Shown in pieces: positions 28,190 to 37,089 of a stretch of DNA of 64,000 bases. The stretch is from NCBI RefSeq assembly GCF_003851125.1, contig NZ_BGOW01000002.1, positions 62,001 through 126,000 of the forward strand, read 5' to 3'. Position numbers and translations under genes: made by a program. The stretch's first letter is position 1, and each line of letters opens with the position of its first letter. Origin of the DNA: Sulfuriferula multivorans. Its GTDB lineage: Bacteria; Pseudomonadota; Gammaproteobacteria; Burkholderiales; Sulfuriferulaceae. The notes beneath the pieces are model-generated. The model saw only the letters and a list, made by a program, of their open reading frames with translations. It was not told the origin of the DNA and made no database searches.

Positions 28190-29494
28190 ATGAACCCCAC
28201 CCCACCCACCCTTGATATCGAATCCCTCAACCATGAAGGGCGCGGCGTCGCGCACCGCGACGGCAAGGCGATTTTCGTGGACGGTGCGCTCACCGGCGAG
28301 ACCGTGACCTACTCGGTGTACCGCAAAAAAGACACGTTCGAGATGGCGCAGGCCGTCCGCATCCTGCGCGAGAGCCCGGCGCGCGTGAAACCGCGCTGCA
28401 AGCACTTCGGCGTATGCGGTGGCTGCAGCCTGCAACACATGGAACCGTCTGCCCAGATCGCCGCCAAGCAACGCGTTCTCGAAGACAATCTGGCGCACAT
28501 CGGCAAGGTCCGGCCGGAAACCATGCTGTCGCCCATTCATGGCCCGGCCTGGGGCTATCGCAGCCGCGCGCGGCTATCAGTACGGCTGGTGGAAAAGAAA
28601 GGTGGCGTGCTGGTCGGATTTCACGAAAGAAAAAGCAGCTTTGTCGCCGAAATGACCAGTTGCGACGTGCTGCCGCCACGCATTTCGGCGCTCATTCCGC
28701 ATCTGCGCGAAATGATCATGCAACTATCAATTCGCGACCAGCTTCCGCAACTCGAACTCGCTGCTACTGATGCGGTGGACGTACTGGTGATTCGCCACAT
28801 GGTGCCGCTTGCCGAAGCCGACGAAATCCTGTTACGCAGTTTCGCCGATACTCACCGCATCCAGTGGTGGCTGCAATCCAAGGGACCCGACACCATCGTG
28901 CCATTCTATCCGCTGGACGCACCGGAGCTGGCCTATACGCTGCCCGAGTTCAACCTGGTGATGCCGTTCCGCCCCAGTGAGTTCACCCAGGTCAATACCG
29001 CGGTGAATCCGGTCATGATGCGGCGCGCCATGCAACTGCTTGACCCGCAGCCCACTGAGCGCATTGTCGACATGTTCTGCGGTCTGGGAAACTTCACGCT
29101 GCCCATCGCGCGTCGTGCAAAACAGGTGGTGGGCATCGAGGGCAGCAAGGAACTGGTCGCCCGCGCCCGCCAGAACGCCGAACGCAATGGTATTCACAAT
29201 ACCGAATTCAGGGTGGAAAACCTGTTCGAGATCGGCGCAGAACAACTGGCTGCACTCGGCCACTTCGACAAAATGCTGATCGATCCGCCGCGTGACGGCG
29301 CCTTCAAACTGGTCGAATCACTGGGTGACGACGCGCCCCGGCGCATCGTTTATGTCTCCTGCAACCCGTCCACGCTCGCCCGTGACGCCGCCGTGCTGGT
29401 GCATGACAAAGGCTACCGTCTGCGCGCAGCGGGCATCGCCAACATGTTCCCGCATACCGCCCACGTGGAATCCATCGCGGTATTCGAGCGCTGA
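28190..29494 (+). CDS. rlmD: 23S rRNA (uracil-1939-C5)-methyltransferase RlmD
   Basis: 434 residues. TRAM domain (about 8-65; [20 protein letters not shown]), 4Fe-4S cysteines in [14 protein letters not shown], and a SAM-dependent methyltransferase domain with [13 protein letters not shown], catalytic Cys in [13 protein letters not shown] and the terminal [10 protein letters not shown]. It methylates U1939 of 23S rRNA. The ATG at 28190 fits the family N-terminus. The stop lies 1 nt from the stop of the convergent sigma-factor gene. A decayed copy of its last ~30 codons lies at 34868-34956. Confidence 0.95.
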   Translation: MNPTPPTLDIESLNHEGRGVAHRDGKAIFVDGALTGETVTYSVYRKKDTFEMAQAVRILRESPARVKPRCKHFGVCGGCSLQHMEPSAQIAAKQRVLEDNLAHIGKVRPETMLSPIHGPAWGYRSRARLSVRLVEKKGGVLVGFHERKSSFVAEMTSCDVLPPRISALIPHLREMIMQLSIRDQLPQLELAATDAVDVLVIRHMVPLAEADEILLRSFADTHRIQWWLQSKGPDTIVPFYPLDAPELAYTLPEFNLVMPFRPSEFTQVNTAVNPVMMRRAMQLLDPQPTERIVDMFCGLGNFTLPIARRAKQVVGIEGSKELVARARQNAERNGIHNTEFRVENLFEIGAEQLAALGHFDKMLIDPPRDGAFKLVESLGDDAPRRIVYVSCNPSTLARDAAVLVHDKGYRLRAAGIANMFPHTAHVESIAVFER

Positions 29495-29495
29495 T

Positions 29496-30773
29496 TCATT
29501 TTCCGGCCAGGCACGCAGCAGCACGCGCCAACAGCAGCGCGCGTTCGCGGGCGTTGTGTGTGAGCACGGCGGCGCGCCTGAATTCGGCACAGGCTTCGTC
29601 CTGACGACCCAATTTAGCCAACAGGTCTCCGCGTACGCTGGGTAGCAGGTGGTAATGCGCGAGTGCGGGTTCATCGCGCAGGGTATCAACGTGTTCCAGC
29701 CCCGCTGCCGGGCCGAATGCCATGGCCAGCGCAACAGCGCGGTTGAGTTCGACCACCGGGGAAGGAGCGATCTGGGCCAGCGCATCATAAAGCGCGGCGA
29801 TGCGCGTCCAATCGGTTTGTTCCGGTGTGCGCGCGCGGGCGTGACAGGCAGCGATGGCGGCTTGCAGCGTATAGCTGCCATACGCGTCGCCTTGCGCTTC
29901 GGCACGCGCCAGTGCCGCGAGGCCACGCTGAATCAGCAGGTGATCCCAACGGGCGCGATTTTGATCGAGCAGCAGGATGGGTGCGCCGTTTGCATCGACG
30001 CGGGCGTGTGTGCGCGAGGCCTGTATTTCCATCAGGGCAACGAGGCCATGCACCTCGGGTTCCTGCGGGATGAGTTCTGCCAGGATGCGTCCCAGCCGCA
30101 GGGCTTCCTCGCACAACGCGGGCCGCATCCAGTTATCCCCTGCGGTGGCTGAATAGCCTTCATTGAAAATCAGATATATTACTTCGAGCACAGACATCAG
30201 CCGTGTGGCAAGTTCATCAGCACGCGGCACTTCGAACGGCACGTGCGCTTCAGTCAGGGTACGTTTGGCGCGCACGATGCGCTGGGCGATGGTTGGCTCG
30301 GGTACCAGGAAAGCGCGGGCGATCTCGCCACTTGTCAGCCCGCCCAGCAGACGCAGCGTCAATGCCGCGCGCGCCTCGGCCGCAAGCAGCGGATGGCAGG
30401 CGGTGAACATCAGGCGCAGCAGGTCGTCGCCTACGTCGTCATCAATGGCAGCGTCTACTGCATCGCTGAACTCTGCCGCCGCCATGGCGTGCCGGGCGTC
30501 AAGCTCATGGCTGAGCGCTTCGTGTTTGTGCGCCAGCAGGGTTTTCCGGCGCAAGTGGTCGAGGGCACGATGCCTGGCGGCGGTCATCAGCCAGGCCGCC
30601 GGATTGTCCGGCACACCCGACTCGGGCCAGTGCTCCAGTGCCGTCACCAACGCATCCTGCGCAAACTCTTCCGCCAGCCCCACATCGCGCAGCATGCGTG
30701 CCAAGGCGCCGATGATTTTGGCGGACCCCATGCGCCAGACGGCGTCGATGGTGCGTTGGGTAGCGCTGGTCAT
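29496..30773 (-). CDS. ECF42-type RNA polymerase sigma factor with C-terminal TPR-like extension
   Basis: 425 residues, far longer than a plain ECF sigma factor. Sigma-2 region (about 10-75; AEEFAQDALVTALEHWPE, NPAAWLMTAARHRALDHLRR), sigma-4 helix-turn-helix (about 130-185; LTSGEIARAFLVPEPTIAQRIVRAK), then a DUF6596/TPR-like helical extension with LEVIYLIFNEGYSAT and SPVVELNRAVALAMAFGPAAG. This layout and the DGPF/YCII neighbours are the hallmark of ECF42. No anti-sigma factor is nearby; the C-terminal extension is thought to control activity in this group. Last gene of the minus-strand operon. Confidence 0.9.
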   Translation of the reverse strand: MTSATQRTIDAVWRMGSAKIIGALARMLRDVGLAEEFAQDALVTALEHWPESGVPDNPAAWLMTAARHRALDHLRRKTLLAHKHEALSHELDARHAMAAAEFSDAVDAAIDDDVGDDLLRLMFTACHPLLAAEARAALTLRLLGGLTSGEIARAFLVPEPTIAQRIVRAKRTLTEAHVPFEVPRADELATRLMSVLEVIYLIFNEGYSATAGDNWMRPALCEEALRLGRILAELIPQEPEVHGLVALMEIQASRTHARVDANGAPILLLDQNRARWDHLLIQRGLAALARAEAQGDAYGSYTLQAAIAACHARARTPEQTDWTRIAALYDALAQIAPSPVVELNRAVALAMAFGPAAGLEHVDTLRDEPALAHYHLLPSVRGDLLAKLGRQDEACAEFRRAAVLTHNARERALLLARAAACLAGK

Positions 30774-30784
30774 GGAGGTACAGT

Positions 30785-31228
30785 CTAGCCGCCCTGCTTC
30801 AATAGTTCGGTATAGCGCCGCTGCATTTCGTCGGGCGAGACATTCTCGATGCTGTGGCCGATGTTCCAGCGATGGCCGAAAGGGTCACGGATGTTGCCCG
30901 AACGCTCCCCGTAGAACTGGTCTTTGGCTGGCATTTCCACGACTGCACCAAGATTCGCCGCCTGCTGTATCACTGCATCGGCATTGTCGACGTGGAGATG
31001 GGTCGTGACTGCGGTGGCACCGATGTTCTGCGCGCTACGGATGCCCCATTCCGGAAACTCGTCCGAGAGCATCAGGATCGTGCCGTTAAAATCGAGTTCG
31101 GCGTGACCGACCCGGCCATTCGGCTCGGTAAGGCGAAATTTTTCCTTTGCGCCAAATGCAGCCACATAAAAATCGATGGCGGCGGGGGCGTTGCTGACAC
31201 ACAGGTATGGGAAGAGCTCGCGTACCAT
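30785..31228 (-). CDS. VOC-family (PhnB/glyoxalase-like) protein, third copy in the operon
   Basis: 147 residues from the ATG at 31228 (AGGAG 8 nt upstream). Two beta-alpha-beta-beta-beta repeats: LFPYLCVSNAPAAIDFYVAAFGA and LHVDNADAVIQQAANLGA, ending with DPFGHRWNIGHSIE. It resembles PhnB/YdcR-type VOC proteins of unknown substrate. It sits 11 nt before the sigma gene and 322 nt after the YCII gene upstream, so it may have its own promoter. Confidence 0.85.
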   Translation of the reverse strand: MVRELFPYLCVSNAPAAIDFYVAAFGAKEKFRLTEPNGRVGHAELDFNGTILMLSDEFPEWGIRSAQNIGATAVTTHLHVDNADAVIQQAANLGAVVEMPAKDQFYGERSGNIRDPFGHRWNIGHSIENVSPDEMQRRYTELLKQGG

Positions 31229-31550
31229 TTTGATTCTCCTGTCGGGTGAAAGATGGCAAAACTCTATACGCCTTCGCTCACGCTGTCTTGAACGCAATTG
31301 ACCTCGGCTGCGTGACCGGCTGTGTATGCACAGGCATCGTCGATACTGTTGAACAGCCGCCGCGGCGCATCAGTCAGTCGAAATACGAGATATCAACATG
31401 CCTTATCCGCCACTGGTTAAGCAAGTCCGAAAGCCGGCGGGTTTGCAGCAACATCCCTCTCAATCCTGTCGATCTTCTATGGCAGCCACCTCTGCATTTC
31501 ATTGGGACGGGCTCTTTTTTGATGGCCCTTCGACGCTTAAAATGCAGCCG
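31229..31550. other. 322-nt intergenic stretch inside the sigma-factor operon
   Basis: No convincing gene, terminator or repeat is visible. The only open frames (plus strand) have improbable composition and no ribosome site. It may hold an internal promoter for the VOC-sigma pair. Confidence 0.4.
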
Positions 31551-31907
31551 TCAATTGGCATAACACGGCGCAATTTCACGCACCTCTACCGTTGCCCATT
31601 GAGCGGCCGGGCACGCACTGGCAATGGCGACAGCTTCTTCGCGCGTCACGCCATCAAGCAGGTAAAACCCGCCCACCATCTCCTTGGCCTCGGTGAACGG
31701 ACCGTCACGCAACGCAGTTTTGCCGTCGCGCAGCTGCACGCGCACGCCGTGCTGATCGGCACGCAAGGATTCACTGGCACGCAGCAGGCCGCGTGCGGCC
31801 AAGCCTTCACCAAAGCGCACCATATCGGCGTACAGCTGTTTGCCTTCATCCTCGGTGCGCGTGTCGCGCTGGCCGCGCGGTTCGATGATCAGCAGCAGAA
31901 AAGACAT
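31551..31907 (-). CDS. YCII-related (DGPF) protein, second copy
   Basis: 118 residues, one YCII domain. The DGPF hallmark appears in LRDGPFTEAKEMVGGFYLLD and the domain ends ATVEVREIAP. The ATG at 31907 follows CAGGAGACACC. DGPF proteins are the standard companions of ECF42 sigma factors; their biochemical role is unknown. The other copy opens the operon at 34551. Confidence 0.88.
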   Translation of the reverse strand: MSFLLLIIEPRGQRDTRTEDEGKQLYADMVRFGEGLAARGLLRASESLRADQHGVRVQLRDGKTALRDGPFTEAKEMVGGFYLLDGVTREEAVAIASACPAAQWATVEVREIAPCYAN

Positions 31908-31954
31908 GGTGTCTCCTGTCAGTAATGAAATGTTTTAACCGCAGCGGCAGGCAG

Positions 31955-32419
31955 CTAATCCAGCACCGGCCGGTTGAGCTCCGTGCGCCAGCTGGCCGGG
32001 TCAGGGCTGGTATGCGGCCCGGCGACATACCATTCCCATAGATCAGTGTCGGGCGTATGGCCATTGGCCTCGATCCATCCCATGAATTCGCCCCAGGCAG
32101 CAGGCAGCCCCTCATAAGGACCATGGTAGATCGTACGCGCCACTTTGGCAGCGCGTAACTGACCGGGCTGGACGCGCCCGGCGGCGGATACGGGTGTGCT
32201 GACAAAGAAGCCAAGTTCGAAATCAAAACGATCCGGGCTCATGGTCAGGTGGTGTGCAAACGCTGATCCATTGGGTGTGATGTCCTGTGCGGACAACACA
32301 GTCAGCAACTCGTCAACAGCCGAGCCAAAAGCCTGCATCATTTCCGCGCGTGGAATGTCGAGGTGGATGACTGCAGCAAGCCGGGCGGCGCTGTGTGTGA
32401 TGTAAGGCGTGTCGATCAT
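31955..32419 (-). CDS. GyrI-like/AraC effector-binding domain protein
   Basis: 154 residues forming a stand-alone small-molecule-binding domain. Two halves with ARLAAVIHLDIPRAEMMQAF and VARTIYHGPYEGLPAAWGEF; the latter is the GyrI-like hallmark, with the central Glu replaced by other residues that I cannot assign. The ATG at 32419 has AAGGAG 9 nt upstream. It lies in the ECF42 operon; a sensor or detoxifying role is inferred only from context. Confidence 0.8.
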   Translation of the reverse strand: MIDTPYITHSAARLAAVIHLDIPRAEMMQAFGSAVDELLTVLSAQDITPNGSAFAHHLTMSPDRFDFELGFFVSTPVSAAGRVQPGQLRAAKVARTIYHGPYEGLPAAWGEFMGWIEANGHTPDTDLWEWYVAGPHTSPDPASWRTELNRPVLD

Positions 32420-32477
32420 GATCGGGACTCCTTCAGGGACAGGTTGAGCAACTTATTGGTAAGAATGCTCGAACGGG

Positions 32478-33070
32478 TCACGGGTGCACCTTCTCATGTC
32501 GTTCCAGCATTTGCACAAACTGGGCAATTCGCCTGGCGCGTGTTTCGGCTTTTTTGACGGTTTGAATTCTGAACAGAACAGCGTACCGATTCCGGCTGTC
32601 GAGCGCTTCAAAGAAGCCCCTTGCTCGCGCATTAGCATCCAGCGCAGATTGAAAATCACTGGGTACAGTCGCCTTGCTGGCCGAATCATACGCAGCGTCC
32701 CAGCGCCCATCAGTTTTTGCGCTTTCTATCTGTTTGAGCCCCGCTGGTTTCATGTTCCCTGCCTTGATCAGGGCCAGCGCCTTCTCTTTATTGATCTTGG
32801 ACCAAACACTTTTGGCTGAGCGTCGAGTGAATTTCTGGAGCCAGAATTGCTCGTCGTGAGTTTGTTTTTTCCCATCTATCCATCCAAAACACAGTGCTAT
32901 TTCAATCGCTTCGTCATATGAAACCGACGGTATTGCAGCGCCTTTTTTTGCGATCTGCAGCCATACGCCTGGCGACGTGCTGTGGTTTTTTCCAGCCATG
33001 CGGCCCAGCTCTGCTGCTGTTCGAAGTGATGAATCGGCAGAGCCGTAGTGGACCTTGATTGGGATTTCAT
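32478..33070 (-). pseudogene. YdeI/OmpD-associated family gene with a frameshift in an A run
   Basis: The main frame (173 codons from 32999) carries the family core: GVWLQIAKKGAAIPSVSYDE, CFGWIDGKKQTHDEQFWLQK and a C-terminal ETRARRIAQFVQML. Its N-terminus lies in another frame: from ATG 33070 it reads MKSQSRSTTALPIHHF, EQQQSWAAWLEK up to an A6 run at 32987-32992. One extra A would join the halves as WLEKNHSTSPGVW, as in relatives. Either one A has been lost (pseudogene), the run slips during expression, or the base count is wrong. Translation from the ATG at 32999 would give a protein short by about 28 residues. Confidence 0.75.
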
Positions 33071-33097
33071 TATTTTATCTTTCCCGGCCTCGATAAC

Positions 33098-33589
33098 TCA
33101 TTCAGTTTCGAAGGCGCGCTGCAAACCGGCGATGTCGATCTTTTTCATCTGCAGGATTGCCTGCATGACGCGATTACGTTTGTCCGCAATGGGGTCAGCC
33201 AGCAGTTCAGCCAGTTTTCTCGGCACTATTTGCCACCACAGCCCATACCGATCCTTGAGCCAGCCGTATTGCTGAGCTTGCGCGTTACTCCCTTCCCCGA
33301 GTCTGGACCAGTAATAATCGATCTCGTCCTGGTCCGCGCAATCGACCACAAAGGAAACCGCTTGGTTGAACGCGAATATCGGCCCGCCATTGAGCGCGGT
33401 GAACGACTGTCCCTCGAGCTCAAACGTCACCGTCATGACCGTTCCCGGAAGCTGCCCGTGAACCGCTTGCCCAGCTTCAGGATAGCGGGTAAGGCTGACA
33501 ATTTTCGAATGCTTGAAAATCGAGACATAGAACTCGGCGGCAGCTTCGGCGTTGCCATCGAACCAGAGGAAGGGGGTGATCTTTTGCAT
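33098..33589 (-). CDS. PhnB-like VOC-family protein, second copy
   Basis: 163 residues from the ATG at 33589 (AGGA 8 nt upstream). It belongs to the 3-demethylubiquinone-methyltransferase-like PhnB group: MQKITPFLWFDGNAEAAAEF, GQSFTALNGGPIFAFNQAVS and DRYGLWWQIVPRKLAELLAD. The true activity is unknown. It lies between the other VOC gene and the YdeI-family gene in the ECF42 operon. Confidence 0.85.
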   Translation of the reverse strand: MQKITPFLWFDGNAEAAAEFYVSIFKHSKIVSLTRYPEAGQAVHGQLPGTVMTVTFELEGQSFTALNGGPIFAFNQAVSFVVDCADQDEIDYYWSRLGEGSNAQAQQYGWLKDRYGLWWQIVPRKLAELLADPIADKRNRVMQAILQMKKIDIAGLQRAFETE

Positions 33590-33636
33590 GGCGCGGTTCC
33601 TGGTAAATATTCGGGCGGCCCCGGTTTGATACGCTG

Positions 33637-34098
33637 TCAGCCCAGCATGGCCTTCATGGCCTTCTGCATCTCGTCCGGCTTGACATCGCGGGTATGCGTG
33701 GCGATCGACCACTGGTGGCCGAACGGATCGATCAGCACACCGTAACGGTCGCCCCAGAACATGTCGGCAAGCGGCATTTTAACCGTGGCACCGGCAGCCA
33801 CGGCCTGCGCGAACGTCGCATTGGCGTCCTCGACATACAGGTGCAGCGTGACCGACGTGCCCTTGAGCGAGGCCGGCCCCAGCGAACCCCATTCCGGCAT
33901 CTCATCAACCAGCATGACATTGGAATCACCGATACGGATCTGGGCGTGCATGAGCTTGCCGGGGGCGCCAGGCAGACGCATCACTTCCACGGCGTTGAAT
34001 GCACGCTGGTAAAAATCAATGGCTGCGGCCGCTCCGGCGCATACAAGGTGCGGGGTGATGCTGTGGCTGCCTTCAGGGATGGGTTTGATGGTGGACAT
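33637..34098 (-). CDS. VOC-family (PhnB/glyoxalase-like) protein, first copy
   Basis: 153 residues. SITPHLVCAGAAAAIDFYQR opens the fold, VTLHLYVEDANATFAQAV starts the second repeat, and DPFGHQWSIATHTRDVKPDE ends it. The final motif closely matches that of the VOC protein at 30785, so these two are nearer to each other than to the copy at 33098. The ATG at 34098 follows AAGGAG. Second gene of the operon. Confidence 0.87.
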   Translation of the reverse strand: MSTIKPIPEGSHSITPHLVCAGAAAAIDFYQRAFNAVEVMRLPGAPGKLMHAQIRIGDSNVMLVDEMPEWGSLGPASLKGTSVTLHLYVEDANATFAQAVAAGATVKMPLADMFWGDRYGVLIDPFGHQWSIATHTRDVKPDEMQKAMKAMLG

Positions 34099-34122
34099 GG
34101 CAAGTACTCCTTGTTGTGAGGG

Positions 34123-34551
34123 TCAGGGATGTTGCGATGCGATTTCGGCGCGCAATTTTGCTTCCTGCGCGCGCAGTTCAGGCGTGAACTCGGCACCGAA
34201 GTCTTCCGCCTCGTATACCTGGCGGATTTCGATTTCGGATTCGCCATCGAACGGGTTGGGGCAGCGTTTGACCCATTCGATGGCTTCGGCCAGCGATTTC
34301 ACCTGCCACAGCCAGAAGCCGGCAATCAGCTCCCTGGTTTCGGTGAATGGGCCGTCGACGACGCTGCGCTGGCTGCCGGAAAACTTCACACGCACTCCTT
34401 TATTGCTGGGGTGCAGGCCTTCGCCCGCCAGCATCACGCCGGCTTTCACCAGTTCTTCGTTGAATTTACCCATTTCGGATAATAATTGTTCACTCGGCAT
34501 GACACCGGCTTCACTATCGGCGTTGGCTTTAATCATGATCATGAAACGCAT
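34123..34551 (-). CDS. YCII-related (DGPF) protein, first gene of the ECF42 operon
   Basis: 142 residues from the ATG at 34551 (AGGAG 8 nt upstream). It starts MRFMIMIKANADSEAGVMP, carries VVDGPFTETRELIAGFWLWQ (DGPF hallmark) and has a charged C-terminal extension (about 115-142). In other bacteria such genes form the main ECF42 target unit. The operon promoter should lie in 34552-34690, but I could not pick a clear -35/-10 pair. Confidence 0.88.
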   Translation of the reverse strand: MRFMIMIKANADSEAGVMPSEQLLSEMGKFNEELVKAGVMLAGEGLHPSNKGVRVKFSGSQRSVVDGPFTETRELIAGFWLWQVKSLAEAIEWVKRCPNPFDGESEIEIRQVYEAEDFGAEFTPELRAQEAKLRAEIASQHP

Positions 34552-34796
34552 GGTCGGCTCTCCTGTCGTGTTGAGGTCGGCGTGCTGCCTATCAGCATAG
34601 ACTGCTGGCATGACGCCCTGACAATACGACGAACGATAGGAAGTGAAATCGACACGCTGGGAAAAATATTTTGCAATGCACCTTGGTGTTAATGCAATAG
34701 CCTAGCCATCATTATCCATCTGAAAACCGCAGGCTCGGGGTTTCCGGTTGATTCTGGCTGTTTCCTTCGATTTTTTTGCAGACCCCAACCCATGAT

Positions 34797-34871
34797 TACG
34801 AGTGCCCATAAAAAAAGCGCACTAAAGCACGCCTCTTTCACTAACATTAACGTATCAGTAACGATTGCCGT
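34797..34871 (-). repeat. Decayed copy of the Bax-inhibitor gene 3' end and its terminator
   Basis: Aligned by eye with 37032-37106, about three quarters of bases match, including CATAAAAAAA, the hairpin region and CAGTNACGATTGCCG. On the minus strand the last codons read GNRY-stop against GNRD-stop in the intact gene. The terminator stem has lost pairing (GCACGCC in place of GTGCGCC). Confidence 0.6.
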
Positions 34872-34956
34872 GCTGGTCCATGACAAAGGTGACCGTTTAC
34901 GGGCAGCGGGCAACGCCAACATGTTCCCGCGCACAGCCCACGTGGATTCCATCACC
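34868..34956 (+). pseudogene. Decayed copy of the 3' end of rlmD
   Basis: Translated, it reads [20 protein letters not shown] and PRTAHVDSI, against [20 protein letters not shown] and PHTAHVESI at the end of RlmD (29394-29482). By hand alignment roughly nine in ten bases agree, then similarity ends abruptly. It directly adjoins the Bax-inhibitor tail copy, sharing GCCG at the joint. Confidence 0.8.
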
Positions 34957-35118
34957 CTCTGTGTAGAAACAAAGCGTGAGGACTGCTGGGTGCACGTTTC
35001 TATCGGGCGGCAATGGTCGCATCTCCCCTCCCAGCGCATTAATCAGAATTCCACTTCGAATTTGAACCCGTGCTGCTTAAAACTGCACGGCACAGCGAAC
35101 CTTGTTACAGCAGTACGA

Positions 35119-36921
35119 CTATTGTTTAGCCAGAACAGGACGTCCAAAGAAATAGCCTTGTGCCCAGTCTATCCCCAGTTCACAGAGAATATCAGCGGTA
35201 TCCGCATCTTCGACAAATTCGGCTATCGTGGTCAACTGCAGATCTTTTGCGATATCGCTAATGCGTTTGACGATCTGCCTGACGCGCTTGTCTTTTACCT
35301 GTTGAATCAGGCTTCCTTCAATTTTCAGGAACGAAACAGGCAGGTCAGCCAGATACTGGAATGAAGAATAGCCGCTACCAAAATCATCAATTGCCAGGCG
35401 CATTCCATAATCAATAAATGGAGCAAGCTTGGCTTTGACTGCATGGGCATCGCCGAGCAATTGTCTTTCCGTAATTTCCAGCACCAGAGGCTTGGTGAGA
35501 CCCATATCCACCCCACACGATATGCACGCCGCCTGAGCTTCAGCAAACAAACCCTGAATCAAATCCTGATGCAGCAAAAGATCCGCTGAAATATTAACGA
35601 AATGCGCTAAATTTGGGCCGCCGCCAGAAATATTGGCTGCACAGCGGTTCATGGTCTGTTTGATGATCTGGTAATCGACCAAGTGGGTTAGCTGCAATTC
35701 CATTGCCGCCGAAATGAAGTCGGCAGCCACAATGATTTTTCCGGATTCATCGATTAATCTGGCCAGGGCTTCTTCAGCAACCGGCCTTCTGGTTTTCAGG
35801 TCCACGATTACCTGATGGGCCGGCACCAGCCGGTTGTTTTCTATGGCGGTGTTGAGTTTCGCCGCAATGGAATAAACCTCTCGCTTGTCCCTGGCCGCCA
35901 CCACACGATTGCGACCAGATTTCTTGGCTTCATAAAGCGCAGCATCCGCTGCCTTTATCAGGAAGTCCGGCGTATCGCCATCGCGGGGATAACTGGCAAT
36001 CCCGATGCTTGCAGTCGTTCTGATTTTTTGCGTATTGAGCTTAATTGAGAATTTCTCGATTGCGTCCCGCAGCCGTTCGGCAATCATCAGCGCACCATGC
36101 TCATCGGTGTCGGGCAGGATAGCCAAAAATTCCTCGCCGCCCCACCTGCTCAACCAGTCACTCGTGCGCAGCGTCTGCTTTGCGACTTCACTGATTCCGA
36201 GCAATATCCTGTCGCCAATATCATGGCCATAATTGTCATTGAGCATCTTGAATCGATCCAGATCGAACAGGATCATGCTGAAAGGCTTTGCGCATCTTTT
36301 TGCGTACGCATACTCGCGGTTGATCACCTCCTGTATTGCGCGCCGGTTAAGCAGGTCGGTCAAAGGATCAATCGAGGCCATTACCTCCAGCGAGACTTTC
36401 AAACGGGCTTGATCCAGGGCGACGGTAGCCAACTGGGCAAAAGCGATGAAAGGCTCTACTCCGATCTGCTCAAAGTAATCCTGCATATCAACAAAAATCA
36501 CGATCAATCCCCTGAAGGGATGACTCGGATCACCGATCGGCAAGGTCAATCCTTCCTGTAAACCGTACCGAATCGCATTTTCGCGCCAGATACCGAAGCT
36601 CGAATCGGCATGGACTTGTACCAGAACAGGTTCGTTATTTGCCAACGAACGCCTGCCGGGGCCTTTCATCGCTTCCGGAGAAAGATCAAGCACCAAATCC
36701 CGGGTATATTCGGAAGCCCTTCCTACCGAGTAAGAGGGCCTGATCGTTTCAGTACCGGGATTACCCAAATACATCCAGGCCAGGCAAATACGCTCAGACG
36801 ATGCCACCAGCGCATCGCAGGCCGCCCTCAATACTTCATCGGGGGTATTGCCCTGGGCCAAGCTTTTGGTAGCTGTTAACAGAGCCTTGTATATGGACAA
36901 CTGCTCTTGAGAGAATTCCAT
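35119..36921 (-). CDS. GAF-GGDEF-EAL cyclic di-GMP signalling protein
   Basis: 600 residues, no membrane segment. N-terminal GAF-like sensor (about 15-175; SSERICLAWMYLGNPGTE), diguanylate cyclase with intact RWGGEEFLAI (about 180-345), then an EAL domain (about 360-595) with AEEALARL, LVLEITERQLL, IDDFGSGYSSFQYL and GYFFGRP. The first EAL motif lacks the usual ExLxR arginine context, so phosphodiesterase activity is less certain than cyclase activity. Monocistronic, downstream of a duplication scar. Confidence 0.93.
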   Translation of the reverse strand: MEFSQEQLSIYKALLTATKSLAQGNTPDEVLRAACDALVASSERICLAWMYLGNPGTETIRPSYSVGRASEYTRDLVLDLSPEAMKGPGRRSLANNEPVLVQVHADSSFGIWRENAIRYGLQEGLTLPIGDPSHPFRGLIVIFVDMQDYFEQIGVEPFIAFAQLATVALDQARLKVSLEVMASIDPLTDLLNRRAIQEVINREYAYAKRCAKPFSMILFDLDRFKMLNDNYGHDIGDRILLGISEVAKQTLRTSDWLSRWGGEEFLAILPDTDEHGALMIAERLRDAIEKFSIKLNTQKIRTTASIGIASYPRDGDTPDFLIKAADAALYEAKKSGRNRVVAARDKREVYSIAAKLNTAIENNRLVPAHQVIVDLKTRRPVAEEALARLIDESGKIIVAADFISAAMELQLTHLVDYQIIKQTMNRCAANISGGGPNLAHFVNISADLLLHQDLIQGLFAEAQAACISCGVDMGLTKPLVLEITERQLLGDAHAVKAKLAPFIDYGMRLAIDDFGSGYSSFQYLADLPVSFLKIEGSLIQQVKDKRVRQIVKRISDIAKDLQLTTIAEFVEDADTADILCELGIDWAQGYFFGRPVLAKQ

Positions 36922-37043
36922 TTCAGGTATGCTGCCACGTTTGGGAAGATGATGCTGGGTTGCGAAAATTGATCTTACCCCTGTTTTGCATATCGCTTAA
37001 GGCTTACGTTTTTCGTGGGCAAGATCAGTTTACGGGTAGCCAT

Positions 37044-37073
37044 AAAAAAAGGCGCACCGAAGTGCGCCTTTTT
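37044..37073 (-). terminator. Bidirectional rho-independent terminator after the Bax-inhibitor gene
   Basis: Stem GGCGCAC / GTGCGCC with a CGAA loop, flanked by A7 and T5, works on both strands. For the minus-strand gene the T run follows the stem, 17 nt past the stop. Confidence 0.9.
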
Positions 37074-37089
37074 CGTCAAACCAGGCGTG

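Larger units (their letters stand above)
34552..35118. other. Intergenic region with a duplication scar
   Basis: 567 nt without an intact gene. 34552-34796 should hold the promoter of the ECF42 operon. 34797-34871 resembles the 3' end and terminator of the Bax-inhibitor gene at 37032-37106, and 34868-34956 resembles the last codons of rlmD (see separate entries). In 35043-35118 a minus-strand frame ends QHGFKFEVEF-stop, which looks like the tail of an outer-membrane beta-barrel, but nothing else of such a gene is visible. Confidence 0.6.

Noticed and set aside
35043-35118. Minus-strand tail QHGFKFEVEF-stop, like the end of an outer-membrane beta-barrel
   Set aside because: Only about ten residues fit; no upstream barrel sequence exists before the GGDEF-EAL gene, so it is not reported as a gene.
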